A DNA stretch of 64,000 nucleotides, taken from NCBI RefSeq assembly GCF_004001045.1, contig NZ_BIMK01000032.1, positions 38,768 to 102,767 on the forward strand, written 5' to 3'. Within the stretch, counting starts at the first letter, position 1. Each line of letters starts with the position of its first letter. Under the pieces are notes generated by a model that was given only the letters and a program-made list of their open reading frames with translations, was not told where the DNA came from and ran no database searches. A program made the translations under genes and the position numbers. Source of the stretch: Paenibacillus chibensis (GTDB taxonomy: Bacteria; Bacillota; Bacilli; Paenibacillales; Paenibacillaceae). This document shows, in pieces, positions 34,011 to 42,584 of the stretch.

Positions 34011-34047
34011 ATTTATCACCACATAAAAATTTCTTTTTGATACTTTC

Positions 34048-34075
34048 ATTATGAATTATTAAAAGAAAATGTCAA
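34048..34075 (-). promoter_or_regulatory. Promoter of the NrtR-like gene
   Basis: Perfect -35 TTGACA (34070-34075), 16-bp spacer, -10 CATAAT (34048-34053). Downstream, TTTAT-GTGGTG-ATAAA forms a 5+5 inverted repeat that encloses the ribosome binding site and could be an operator. Confidence 0.6.
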
Positions 34076-34108
34076 GTGTTTTTAGGGAAACGACGGCAGG
34101 AACTGCTG

Positions 34109-34510
34109 CTACTTCCGGTGCACCACCCGGAACGTTGCGGTCGCCATACAGCCAAATGTGCCTTCACTGTCATATATGCGCGCTTCCGTCGTGAGCGACC
34201 GGCCGGCCATATGCAGCACACGCGCTGTCACTGTCAGTCTTCCGGTGGTCATGGCGGACATGAAATGAACGTTAATGTTGGTCGTCACGCAGCTGTCATC
34301 GTTCTTCGCAGCCGTCGCCACCATTCCCATCGCCTGATCCATCAGGGACGTCAGCACGCCTCCATGGATGATTCCCATTGAATTGGTATGATGCTCCTTA
34401 GCATCCAAAGCAATGACGATTTTTTCTTCATCGGCCGACACGAATTCACAGCCCAGATAAGACCAAAATGTGTTTTCGCCGCGCGCAATCATTTCTTGAA
34501 GTGCATTCAT
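34109..34510 (-). CDS. PaaI-type hotdog-fold thioesterase
   Basis: This is a 133-aa acyl-CoA thioesterase of the hotdog fold. The hallmark HGGVLTSLMDQAMGM (about 49-63) carries the usual HGG-x4-L-x-D catalytic region, and NINVHFMSAM is the next conserved strand. I start at MNALQEMIARGE with GGGGGA 6 bases upstream. The longer reading overlaps the intergenic space without a ribosome binding site. The substrate is unknown. It follows the GNAT gene by 38 bases and is probably cotranscribed. Confidence 0.85.
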   Translation of the reverse strand: MNALQEMIARGENTFWSYLGCEFVSADEEKIVIALDAKEHHTNSMGIIHGGVLTSLMDQAMGMVATAAKNDDSCVTTNINVHFMSAMTTGRLTVTARVLHMAGRSLTTEARIYDSEGTFGCMATATFRVVHRK

Positions 34511-34548
34511 TGGTAGTCCCCCATTGTTGTCTAAATTCATTATGCCCA

Positions 34549-35028
34549 TTATTTCTCTCGGGTGTTCATTTCCAAAATGACCTGATCCCGGCACCAAATG
34601 CCGTTTTCATAAATCGGTTCAGGATAGTTGTTCACAAAATAGTCCCGCTCTATCCGGACCATGCGGAATCCGCATTTCTGATACAATCCTAGCTGATCCA
34701 GGCTCGAATTTCCGGTCCGGACGATCACCTTGCCGTATTCCTTGGCTCCAGCCTCGTTTAAGGCCTGCAAAATCAGCCTCTTCCCGTAACCTCTGCCCTG
34801 ATACCTCTCTTCCACCGCTGCATTCACGATTTCCGCTTCCGATGAGCTTAAACGCAGGAGCCCGCATACGCCGATGATTCTTCCATTCTGGTCCGCAACG
34901 GTCCAGTCGGTCTGATGCAAATATTTCTCCACTTGAGACCAATCGGGATCCGCCAACAGCAGTAGCTGCTTCGGAAGCACTTCTCCCGGCAAGGCCTGGC
35001 GAATCGTAATCTCTGTCTCCATCCGCAT
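34549..35028 (-). CDS. GNAT-family N-acetyltransferase
   Basis: This is a 159-aa acetyltransferase. The acetyl-CoA binding motif A is in VEERYQGRGYGKRLIL (Q-x-x-G-x-G/A: QGRGYG, about 75-80), preceded by the strand IVNAAV. The C-terminal LYQKCGFRMVRIERDYF is the usual motif B. The acceptor cannot be predicted. It is the first gene of a short unit with the PaaI-type thioesterase. AAAGGA lies 4 bases before the ATG. Confidence 0.85.
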   Translation of the reverse strand: MRMETEITIRQALPGEVLPKQLLLLADPDWSQVEKYLHQTDWTVADQNGRIIGVCGLLRLSSSEAEIVNAAVEERYQGRGYGKRLILQALNEAGAKEYGKVIVRTGNSSLDQLGLYQKCGFRMVRIERDYFVNNYPEPIYENGIWCRDQVILEMNTREK

Positions 35029-35174
35029 GCAGTCCTTTCTCTTATCTAACTGTCACTGGCGCCCGGCCCAATCCGGTATCCGCAAATAACCCCACAAGCG
35101 TGGGGCCATGCTCAGATCCATAGTACAGTCAAGTATTTTGCGTACGCCTGAGAAACACGACATTCGTTGATGTC

Positions 35175-35207
35175 AAAAAAAAGGCTTGGATACAGGATCC
35201 AGCCTTA
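35175..35207 (-). terminator. Terminator of ricA
   Basis: On the minus strand AAGGCTGGATC and GATCCAAGCCTT-like arms pair with a short CTGT loop, followed by TTTTTTTT. Between here and 35028 there is only a small hairpin (35091-35106, CCCCAC/GTGGGG). Confidence 0.8.
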
Positions 35208-35219
35208 ATTCGTCGTCGC

Positions 35220-35666
35220 TTAACCGCAGTTGGAAGGTGGCGCATCCGTTCCCGCTTCTACGTTGATCTTCTCGGAAACCGTATCGCGGATGACAGACAT
35301 CACCAGCTGCAAAAGGTAATTGATATCGCTTTGGCTCTGCTGGAACTCGACAACAACCGGAATCGCGTCGATCTCGTCCTGCAGCGTTTCCATTTCCTTT
35401 TCGATTTTCGCTACCATTTGCGGGTTTTGAAAAGATTCGAAGGCCACGATTTCTTTCTGGCGTTTCTTCAGCGTGGCGATCAGACCCTGCACATGCTCAT
35501 GGTTGCGGATTTTTTCTTCCGCCTTTTGGTATTGCTGCACTTCTTCGCTGCTCGAGATCAGTTCCGCCAGTTCCTTGGCTTTTGCCATGATATCGTCGCG
35601 GATGATCAAATCCTTCGTATCGTAAGACATCATACCCAAACTGTTGCGATGGCCCTTTTCAATCAT
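35220..35666 (-). CDS. ricA: RicA (YmcA)-type regulator, YlbF family
   Basis: This is a 148-aa helical protein of the Com_YlbF family. In B. subtilis RicA acts with RicF and RicT in a complex that stimulates RNase Y processing and the phosphorelay for competence, sporulation and biofilm. Long helices run from 25 to 125 (KAKELAELISSSEEVQQYQKAEEKI, key heptads, then LIATLKKRQKEIVAFE). The C-terminus ends in SNCG, a cysteine near the end as expected for cluster-binding Ric proteins. Its place next to miaB matches ymcB-ymcA in B. subtilis. RNase Y is also encoded in this window. Confidence 0.85.
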   Translation of the reverse strand: MIEKGHRNSLGMMSYDTKDLIIRDDIMAKAKELAELISSSEEVQQYQKAEEKIRNHEHVQGLIATLKKRQKEIVAFESFQNPQMVAKIEKEMETLQDEIDAIPVVVEFQQSQSDINYLLQLVMSVIRDTVSEKINVEAGTDAPPSNCG

Positions 35667-35700
35667 CTTCTATTACCCCTATTCCGTTTAATTGACTCTA

Positions 35701-37260
35701 TTAGGTTAATGCAGGAGCTGAACTCATTTCCGGAACGATTTCACCTTTGATGTACCAGGTCATCGCATCCGTAATTTTGACATGGACAAAGCTTCCGATC
35801 AAGTCCGGATCCCCTTCAAAATGAACGAGCTTGTTGGTGCGTGTCCGTCCGGCCAGCACAGAGGCGTTATTTTTGCTTTCGCCCTCAACCAGCACTTCAA
35901 CGATTTGACCACGGAGGTTTTCATGGCTCTTGCGGCTGTGGAGCTCGATAGCACGGTTCAGGCGCTGCAGGCGCTGCTTTTTGACATCCATCGGCACGTT
36001 GTCTTCCATGACGGCGGCTGGCGTACCTTCACGCGGCGAATAAATGAACGTATAGGCGGAGTCAAATCCCACCTCATCGACGAGCGAGAGCGTATCCTGG
36101 AACTGCTCCTCCGTCTCGCCAGGGAACCCGACGATAATGTCTGTGGTCAGTACGGCGCCCGGGATGGCAGCCTTAATCTTGCCAACAAGCTCCAGGTAGA
36201 CTTCCCTCGAATATTTGCGTCCCATAATTTTCAGGACTTCGGTGCTTCCCGATTGGACGGGCAGGTGAATATGCTCAACCAGATTGCCGCCTTTGCTGAG
36301 CACCTCGACCAAATGATCATCAAAATCCCGCGGATGGGAAGTCGTAAACCGGATTCGAGGAATGTCGATCTTGCGGATATCATCCATCAAGTCCCCGAAG
36401 CTGTAGCTGATATCGGTAAAATCCTTGCCGTACGCGTTGACGTTTTGCCCGAGCAGCGTAACTTCCTTGAAGCCCTGGCGGGCAAGCTCGCGCACCTCGG
36501 CAATAACGTCCTCCGGACGGCGGCTGCGTTCCTTCCCGCGGGTCATCGGTACGATACAGTATGTACAGAACTTGTCGCAGCCGTACATAATGTTGACCCA
36601 GGCACGCAGTCCTTCCCGCTTCTTCGGCAGGTTTTCCACGATGTCGCCCTCTTTGGACCACACCTCAACGACCATTTCCTTGCTGAGCAGCGCTTCACGG
36701 ATCAAATGGGGAAGTCTGTGCACATTATGCGTGCCGAAGATCAAGTCCACGAATCCATGCTTCTGCATGATGCGATTGACCACATTTTCTTCCTGGGCCA
36801 TGCATCCGCAAACGCCAAGCAGCATCTCGGGCTTTTCCCGCTTCAAATGGCTGAGATGTCCGAGCTCGCCAAACACTTTATCTTCCGCATTCTCACGAAT
36901 GGCGCAGGTATTCAGCAGAATAATATCCGCTTCCTTGCGCTCCTCGGTTGGCGTGTATCCCATCTCTTCCAGCATACCCTTGATCGTCTCCGAATCATGC
37001 TCGTTCATCTGGCAGCCGAATGTATACACGATGTAGTGCTTGCCTTTGCCGATCTCCCGAAGATCTTCGGGAATCGCCGTGTCATACAGCACCTGCACGT
37101 CTTCCCGGCGGCGCTTCTTGCTTTGTCTATGGTTAGGCTCCGAAATAATATGAATCTCCCGGCCTTTAATGCGGATGGTCTTGCCGTGTTCGTCTTCAGA
37201 CAGGACCTTGGCATCGGAAAAATCAAAATATTTGGAGTAATCCTTTGGTTCCTTGGCCAT
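35701..37260 (-). CDS. miaB: tRNA-2-methylthio-N6-dimethylallyladenosine synthase
   Basis: This is a 519-aa radical-SAM methylthiotransferase acting on i6A37 of tRNAs. After an N-terminal extension (1-70), the UPF0004 domain holds the three auxiliary-cluster cysteines (TFGCQMNEHDS, LLNTCAIRENAEDK, GVCGCMAQ). The radical-SAM CxxxCxxC is YGCDKFCTYCIVP, and the C-terminal TRAM domain covers about 445-510. All cluster ligands are present. The ATG follows AAGGAGTGATCAGC. The leader contains a perfect GGGGGC/GCCCCC hairpin at 37289-37301. It is probably cotranscribed with ricA. Confidence 0.96.
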   Translation of the reverse strand: MAKEPKDYSKYFDFSDAKVLSEDEHGKTIRIKGREIHIISEPNHRQSKKRRREDVQVLYDTAIPEDLREIGKGKHYIVYTFGCQMNEHDSETIKGMLEEMGYTPTEERKEADIILLNTCAIRENAEDKVFGELGHLSHLKREKPEMLLGVCGCMAQEENVVNRIMQKHGFVDLIFGTHNVHRLPHLIREALLSKEMVVEVWSKEGDIVENLPKKREGLRAWVNIMYGCDKFCTYCIVPMTRGKERSRRPEDVIAEVRELARQGFKEVTLLGQNVNAYGKDFTDISYSFGDLMDDIRKIDIPRIRFTTSHPRDFDDHLVEVLSKGGNLVEHIHLPVQSGSTEVLKIMGRKYSREVYLELVGKIKAAIPGAVLTTDIIVGFPGETEEQFQDTLSLVDEVGFDSAYTFIYSPREGTPAAVMEDNVPMDVKKQRLQRLNRAIELHSRKSHENLRGQIVEVLVEGESKNNASVLAGRTRTNKLVHFEGDPDLIGSFVHVKITDAMTWYIKGEIVPEMSSAPALT

Positions 37261-37378
37261 GCTTGCTGATCACTCCTTCAATCCCCTTGGGGGCAGCCCC
37301 CTTCGCCTAAAAAGGCATTCCAGTAAATTATAACATGAACCTCTTGGGTTATCTACTTTCCAGCATTCAGATTGCAGC

Positions 37379-37405
37379 AAAAAACGGGAGAATTCTCTCC
37401 CGTTT
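37379..37405 (-). terminator. Terminator of pduL
   Basis: Ten-base-pair stem AAACGGGAGA / TCTCCCGTTT with loop ATTC-type centre, followed on the minus strand by TTTTTTGC. Confidence 0.85.
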
Positions 37406-37438
37406 CATGAAGCCTGTATCCGTTTGTAGTACGCCTTA

Positions 37439-38011
37439 TTAATCGATAATTTCGGCCGTATCTCCGGTGTTGACGCCGGCTGCATTGCCTTCGTCGGTAT
37501 CGATGTGCATGTCCAGCGCAAAGCTGTCCGATACGCGGGCGATGACGTTTTCGAATACGACGCCGCGTTCTCCTCCGACGCGAACCTTCAGCAATTGCTG
37601 ATCGGCAATTCCCCAATTAGCCGCATCCGAGGTATGAAAATGGATATGGCGCGCAGCAACGATGACGCCCTGCTCCAGCTCCACCTCGCCTTTCGGGCCT
37701 TTAACTTTGACGCCCGGCGTTCCCTCGATCTTACCGGATTCGCGAACCGGCGCCTTTACGCCGATGGCAAAGGAATCCGTACGGGAAATTTCCACCTGGC
37801 TTGCTTTGCGGGCTGGGCCCAGGATTCTTACCTTATCGAATTGCCCCTTCGGACCAATCACAGCTACCGTTTCATTGGCGGCAAATTGGCCCGGCTGGGA
37901 CAGCGGTTTAAATTCGGTCAGCTGATAGCCTTCTCCAAATAAAGCCTCAATATGTTCTTGGGTAAGATGAATATGTCTTGCGGATACTCCTACAGGTACA
38001 GTTTTACTCAC
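37439..38011 (-). CDS. pduL: PduL-type phosphate acyltransferase
   Basis: This is a 190-aa enzyme that interconverts acyl-CoA and acyl-phosphate. Two PduL repeats each carry zinc-binding histidines: SARHIHLTQEH (about 10-20) and AARHIHFHTSDA (about 123-134). The IDTDEGNAAG tail is also typical. No microcompartment genes are near and there is no encapsulation peptide, so it probably serves as a housekeeping phosphotransacetylase. I start at GTG 38011, 8 bases after AAGGAG; the GTG three codons earlier abuts that site. It has its own terminator and lies between korB and miaB. Confidence 0.9.
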   Translation of the reverse strand: MSKTVPVGVSARHIHLTQEHIEALFGEGYQLTEFKPLSQPGQFAANETVAVIGPKGQFDKVRILGPARKASQVEISRTDSFAIGVKAPVRESGKIEGTPGVKVKGPKGEVELEQGVIVAARHIHFHTSDAANWGIADQQLLKVRVGGERGVVFENVIARVSDSFALDMHIDTDEGNAAGVNTGDTAEIID

Positions 38012-38079
38012 GTGGATCACTCCTTATATTTTCTCTATGATCTGTACGCAGACTCATTATACATCCTTTTACCCGAAAA

Positions 38080-38113
38080 TAAAAAGGCGCTACCGCATAC
38101 GCGGGCGCCTTTT
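38080..38113 (-). terminator. Terminator of korB
   Basis: AAAAGGCGCC-CGCG and its partner around TATG form a GC-rich stem followed by TTTTTATTTT on the minus strand. Confidence 0.8.
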
Positions 38114-38119
38114 CAGCTT

Positions 38120-38986
38120 TTATTTGAATTCCGCTACAAGATTGTCAAATTGTTCGCGGGATAGAAGTGATTCCTGCTGGGCAAGCGGCTCTTCACGGAA
38201 GCCGGGTACCAGATTTTCGTAGGCTTTCTTGTTCTTGTCCTGATAGATGAGGCCCGTGACCATGCCGCTGGTTTCCATCAAGGTGGTCATCGCCGCGATC
38301 CGGCTGGATGGATCATAGTCCGGAATCGTGTCCAGCGGAACGATGTTGTCCTTGAACCACTCATACGTATTCACCTTATTGAAGGTGACGCAAGGGCTGA
38401 AGACGTTGATGATCGAAAAGCCCTCATGCTTGATCGCTTCCTCTACCAGCGCCGTCAGCTGCTTGATGTCGCTGGAAAACGACTGTGCGACGAAGGTGGC
38501 ACCTGCGGATAAAGCCAGCTCCAGCGGAGACAGCGTCGTTTCGACCGATCCCTGCGGCGTGCTTTTCGTCACGAATCCTTCCGCGCTGCGCGGCGAGGTT
38601 TGTCCCTTCGTCAATCCGTAGATTTGGTTGTCCATGACGATATAGGTCATGTTAATGTTTCTGCGGATGGCATGAATCGTATGCCCCATACCAATCGCGA
38701 AGCCGTCGCCGTCACCGCCCGTCGCGATGACCGTCAGATCCCGGTTCGCCAGCTTGACGCCCTGCGCAATAGGCAGCGAACGGCCGTGAATGCCGTGGAA
38801 CCCGTAAGCATGAATGTAACCCGAAATCCGCCCCGAGCAGCCGATGCCGGAAATGACGGCCAGCTGCTCCGGCTCAAGGCCCGAGTTCGCCGCGGCCCGC
38901 TGAATCGCAGCCTGGATGGAGAAATCCCCGCAGCCCGGGCACCAGTTTGGTTTGACGTTATTGCGAAACTCTTTGAATGTCGCCAT
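38120..38986 (-). CDS. korB: 2-oxoacid:ferredoxin oxidoreductase, beta subunit
   Basis: This 288-aa subunit binds thiamine diphosphate and one [4Fe-4S] cluster. Cluster cysteines are seen in NWCPGCGDF and GIGCSGR, with a further Cys in FSPCVTF. The TPP/Mg motif is GDGDGFAIGMGH (about 93-104) followed by MDNQIYGLTKGQ. With KorA it oxidatively decarboxylates a 2-oxoacid, probably 2-oxoglutarate, to the acyl-CoA, reducing ferredoxin. Its start follows the korA stop by two bases, so translation is coupled. Confidence 0.93.
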   Translation of the reverse strand: MATFKEFRNNVKPNWCPGCGDFSIQAAIQRAAANSGLEPEQLAVISGIGCSGRISGYIHAYGFHGIHGRSLPIAQGVKLANRDLTVIATGGDGDGFAIGMGHTIHAIRRNINMTYIVMDNQIYGLTKGQTSPRSAEGFVTKSTPQGSVETTLSPLELALSAGATFVAQSFSSDIKQLTALVEEAIKHEGFSIINVFSPCVTFNKVNTYEWFKDNIVPLDTIPDYDPSSRIAAMTTLMETSGMVTGLIYQDKNKKAYENLVPGFREEPLAQQESLLSREQFDNLVAEFK

Positions 38987-38988
38987 GG

Positions 38989-40743
38989 TTATACCAGCTC
39001 CTTACTTGCCTGACTGACTTTTCTGCACTCTTCGGCCACAATGGACGGAAGGAACGGATTACCGTCATATTTCAGCACGCTCGTTATTTTGTCTCCGCCA
39101 CCGGCATGCAGCTTGATCAGATCCGCGAGCTGACCCGTCGCGTTGTGCTCGAGCACGATCACTTTTTTCGCCTGCTCCACATAGGATTTGACAGCTTCCG
39201 CCGGGAACGGATGCAGCAGCCGGATCATCATCTGGTTCGTCGTGATGCCTTCATTTTCAAGCGACTCGCGCGCTTGCTTGATCGTGCCGCCCGTAGATCC
39301 CATACCGATAATCAGCAGCTCCGGATTCTCATAGGCGGCATCCACATGAATCGGATGCTCCACGGTAATCCGGTCCATTTTGCCGAGACGTTTATCCATC
39401 ATTTGCTTGCGGTTTACCGCACTTTCCGATGGACGTCCGCTTTCGTCATGCTCCACGCCGGTCACATGGTGAATGCCGTGCTTCTGGCCCGGGAGCACCC
39501 GTGGGGATACCCCGTCCTCGGAGAGCTCGTAGCGCTTGAACAAAGAGCCTGCAGGAAGCTCCGGCGCCTCCTGCACCAGCTTGCCGCGATCAATCGAAAT
39601 GCGGTCGTAATCGAGCTGCTCGCAGGACTGCTTCCCGAGAGACAGCTGCAGATCCGTGACAACGATGACGGGCAGCTGATACTTGTCTGCCAGATTAAAA
39701 GCTTCTATCATATCGTAAAAGCACTCTTCAATCGAGCTTGGCGCCAGCACGACTTTAGGAATTTCCCCATGCGTGCCGTGAATGAGCGCGTTAATATCGC
39801 TTTGCTCCTGTTTCGTCGGAAGCCCCGTGCTCGGTCCGCCGCGCTGCGTGTCCACAATGACGACAGGGGTTTCGGTCATCCCTGATAAACCGATGGCCTC
39901 CATCATCAGCGACAAGCCCGGTCCGGCAGACGCCGTCATCGAACGCACTCCTGCATAGCTCGAGCCAATGGCCATCGTAATCGCGGCGATTTCATCTTCC
40001 GTTTGAACGACCGTGCCGCCAAACTTCGGCAGCTTCTTAATCAGATATTCCATGATTTCCGAAGCCGGCGTAATCGGATAAGCACTCATGATGCGGCAGC
40101 CTGCGGCCAAGGCACCCAGCCCGATCGCGTCATTGCCGATCATGAACAGCTTTTGCTTGCCGTCGGCAGGCTCCAGCCTGAAGTCCTCCAGCGGTCCTCC
40201 CGCCAGCTCAAGCACATAGTCTGCGCCGTGCTGCACGGCCGCGACATTTTTTTCGACAACCGCCGGGCCCTTGCGCCCGAATTCTTCCTCCACCGCTTTG
40301 TTGAACACGTCCATCGGAAGCCCGAGCAGCGCCCAGGACGCGCCGGAGGCAACCATGTTCTTCATCAGGGAAGTTCCGAGATCTTCCGCAATGGAAGTGA
40401 TCGGCACAGGAAACAGACGTGCGTCCGTCCCTTCAGGCAGCGTCGGTCCAAACTTGGCATCCGCGATAACCACGCCACCCGGGCGAAGCTCATGCGCGTT
40501 CAAATCGATGCTCTCCTGGTCGAAGGCGACCAGGATATCCAGATCGTCCGCGATCGCGCGGATCGGCTGCGTGCTGATGCGTATTTTATTGTTGGTGTGT
40601 CCACCTTTGATACGTGACGAAAAATGCCGATAGCCGTACAAATAATAGCCGAGGCGGTTCAGAGCCGTCGAAAAAATCCGGTCCGTGCTCTCCACGCCTT
40701 CGCCCTGTTGTCCGCCTATTTTCCAAGACAATTGACTAATCAA
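38989..40743 (-). CDS. korA: 2-oxoacid:ferredoxin oxidoreductase, alpha subunit
   Basis: This is a 584-aa subunit in which the gamma domain (1-190, IGGQQGEGVES at about 8-18) is fused ahead of the alpha domain (200-580; AYPITPASEIMEYL, then TASAGPGLSLMMEA). This arrangement is usual in two-subunit KOR enzymes. I choose TTG at 40743 (MISQLSWKIGG), 9 bases after AAGGAG; the upstream ATG would add a 12-residue unrelated head. It lies between the dipeptidase and pduL, in the same order as in other Bacillales apart from pduL. Confidence 0.93.
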   Translation of the reverse strand: MISQLSWKIGGQQGEGVESTDRIFSTALNRLGYYLYGYRHFSSRIKGGHTNNKIRISTQPIRAIADDLDILVAFDQESIDLNAHELRPGGVVIADAKFGPTLPEGTDARLFPVPITSIAEDLGTSLMKNMVASGASWALLGLPMDVFNKAVEEEFGRKGPAVVEKNVAAVQHGADYVLELAGGPLEDFRLEPADGKQKLFMIGNDAIGLGALAAGCRIMSAYPITPASEIMEYLIKKLPKFGGTVVQTEDEIAAITMAIGSSYAGVRSMTASAGPGLSLMMEAIGLSGMTETPVVIVDTQRGGPSTGLPTKQEQSDINALIHGTHGEIPKVVLAPSSIEECFYDMIEAFNLADKYQLPVIVVTDLQLSLGKQSCEQLDYDRISIDRGKLVQEAPELPAGSLFKRYELSEDGVSPRVLPGQKHGIHHVTGVEHDESGRPSESAVNRKQMMDKRLGKMDRITVEHPIHVDAAYENPELLIIGMGSTGGTIKQARESLENEGITTNQMMIRLLHPFPAEAVKSYVEQAKKVIVLEHNATGQLADLIKLHAGGGDKITSVLKYDGNPFLPSIVAEECRKVSQASKELV

Positions 40744-40983
40744 AAAAGCCCACTCCTTCTCCCCGCTGCAATGTGCCATCTATGTTTGCGAGTTCCCCAT
40801 GGCAAGTAATTTGAAAATAACGGTTTAACCGCTTATAGAGAATGTTATTCCGGGGATATCAGCCCGTATACACCCCAAAGTGTACACTTTCTAATATCTT
40901 AAAAAAGTTTAGGTCGAACCGGAGCAAATATCAAGGATTTTTTGTGTGACATTTTTCACCGTGAGCCGCTCCGGTTCATGATT

Positions 40984-41991
40984 CTAGTGAGCTGCGCCTG
41001 TTCCCTTAGAAGGCAAATGGGTGCCTAGATAGGACAAGGCATTGCCCGAAAGCCAATTGCGGACCAAATCCTCGGAATAATGCTTGCACAAAAGCTCCGC
41101 AAACGCTGGATATTGCCCCGGATGCTCCAGCCCTTCGATCCACGAATCGATGCCGTCAAAATCCGAGCCTACCATCAAATGCTTCTCCGCGCCCAACTCG
41201 CAAAAATGCTCGATATGGGGCAGCAGCTCCTGCGGTCGCACCGGCCCTTCTCCGCCTGATCGCACGAACCAAGGCACGAAGGTCATCCCGATACGGCCGT
41301 CCATCGCCACGATTGCCCGGACCTGCTCATCGGTCAGGTTACGCGGATGCGGACAAACCCCCTTGGCGTTGGAGTGCGATGCGATGAACGGCCTGTTGGT
41401 CCGTTCCGTAAGCTCCCAGAATCCGGCCTGGGACAGATGGGACACATCAAGCAGCAATCCGATCTCGTTGCTCAGGTCGATCAGCTTCCGCCCTTTTTCG
41501 GTAAAGCCTCCATTCCGCTCTTCAAGCACCCCGTCCGCTGCCCAGTTGGCGTAGTTCCATGTAATTCCGAGAAACCGCACGCCCATCTCATAACACATCC
41601 GCACATAAAACAAGCTGCCCTCAAATCCGTCCGCTCCTTCAACCGACAGAAGACCCCAGGGGACCGGTCCTTGACCACCTTTGGCCGCGGCCGGATGTTG
41701 AATCGTTTGGGCCAGCTCGTCAGCGTCCTCTTTCCAGCGAAGCCAACGCACGCCGCCGCCGGTCTTCATGACTCGGTTTTTGAACGCATCTATCTGATCC
41801 AGAATATATTCGTATTTCGGAATGCCCCATTTTTCCGATAAATAGATGGCAAAGCACTGCATCGAGACGCCGCCCTGGATCAGCCTGTCGTAGGTGACAT
41901 CCAGCTTCCGATCGTTCTGGAAGGATATTCCTGCATCCTCCCTCATTTTGCTCAGCACGTCGCAGTGAAAGTCAATGATGGGTAACTTCAT
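40984..41991 (-). CDS. Membrane dipeptidase (peptidase family M19)
   Basis: This is a 335-aa zinc dipeptidase of the renal dipeptidase family. Metal ligands are visible as the N-terminal DFHCD (8-12), the central Glu in LLSVEGADGFEG, and His residues in DVSHLS and IASHSNAKG. The DFDGIDSW stretch closes the active site. No signal peptide is seen, so it is cytoplasmic despite the family name. The order spoVS-dipeptidase-korAB is conserved in Bacillales. AGGGGCGTGA precedes the ATG. Confidence 0.92.
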   Translation of the reverse strand: MKLPIIDFHCDVLSKMREDAGISFQNDRKLDVTYDRLIQGGVSMQCFAIYLSEKWGIPKYEYILDQIDAFKNRVMKTGGGVRWLRWKEDADELAQTIQHPAAAKGGQGPVPWGLLSVEGADGFEGSLFYVRMCYEMGVRFLGITWNYANWAADGVLEERNGGFTEKGRKLIDLSNEIGLLLDVSHLSQAGFWELTERTNRPFIASHSNAKGVCPHPRNLTDEQVRAIVAMDGRIGMTFVPWFVRSGGEGPVRPQELLPHIEHFCELGAEKHLMVGSDFDGIDSWIEGLEHPGQYPAFAELLCKHYSEDLVRNWLSGNALSYLGTHLPSKGTGAAH

Positions 41992-42050
41992 TTTTAAGTC
42001 ACGCCCCTCGTAAAATGTTCATGGATCGGCACCCGGCCGAAAATGCAAAA

Positions 42051-42143
42051 AAACCTGTCTATCCCATATAAACTGAATGGAAGCCACAGGGAAATCCCCT
42101 CGAAAAGCCCGACTTCATTCAGCTTATATCAATAAACAGGTTT
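42051..42143. repeat. Large imperfect inverted repeat downstream of spoVS
   Basis: Arms at 42051-42083 and 42113-42143 are complementary over about 28 of 33 positions (AACCTGT...TGAATGGAAG against CTTCATTCA...ACAGGTT). The intervening 29 bases contain CAGGGAAATCCCCTCG. It lies between the spoVS stop and the dipeptidase start. It could be a double-stranded RNA hairpin acting as a terminator or processing site, or a relic of a small non-autonomous element. Confidence 0.7.
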
Positions 42144-42170
42144 CAACAACAACGATATACACAGTTCAAC

Positions 42171-42431
42171 TCATCTAGGCTCCACAATCAGCTTGATTGC
42201 GGTCCGGTCTTCCCCATCAATCACAATATCCGTAAATGCTGGAATGCAGATCAGATCAACTCCGCTTGGCGCGACGAATCCCCGGGCAATGGCAACCGCT
42301 TTAATGGCTTGATTTAGCGCCCCCGCTCCGATTGCCTGCAGTTCAGCAGCACCACGTTCACGAAGCACGCCAGCTAGAGCACCGGCAACAGAATTTGGAT
42401 TGGACTTTGCTGAAACTTTTAATACTTCCAT
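42171..42431 (-). CDS. spoVS: Stage V sporulation protein S
   Basis: This 86-aa protein (MEVLKVSAKSNPNSVAGALAG as pattern MEVLKVSxKSxPNSVAGA) is nearly invariant in spore formers. It has an AlbA-like fold. Loss blocks sporulation at coat formation and affects septation. It is a single gene with a sigma-H-type promoter (42483-42509) and the strong ribosome binding site GGGGAGG. The neighbours ymdB and rny upstream match the B. subtilis order. Confidence 0.97.
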   Translation of the reverse strand: MEVLKVSAKSNPNSVAGALAGVLRERGAAELQAIGAGALNQAIKAVAIARGFVAPSGVDLICIPAFTDIVIDGEDRTAIKLIVEPR

Positions 42432-42482
42432 GGTAAGTACCTCCCCTGGGAATGATGATGGTTAGCTTCCACATACTAGATG

Positions 42483-42509
42483 TTATTCGTGAGTGGTAAA
42501 ATAATTCCT
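42483..42509 (-). promoter_or_regulatory. Sigma-H promoter of spoVS
   Basis: On the minus strand AGGAATT (-35, 42503-42509), 13 bases, then CGAATAA (-10, 42483-42489). Elements and spacing match the known sigma-H promoter of spoVG. spoVS is a known sigma-H gene in B. subtilis. Confidence 0.7.
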
Positions 42510-42584
42510 TCTTTTTGTCAATTTTACCTGGAAAAACACATCCATAGTCTTAGCCGCCGATTTCGTTCCCGCTCGGAAAGTTCC

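Noticed and set aside
35782..37269. A 495-codon open frame on the plus strand opposite miaB
   Set aside because: It is the exact antisense of a well-conserved gene, has no ribosome binding site, and its translation resembles no protein family. Long antisense frames are common in GC-rich genes.
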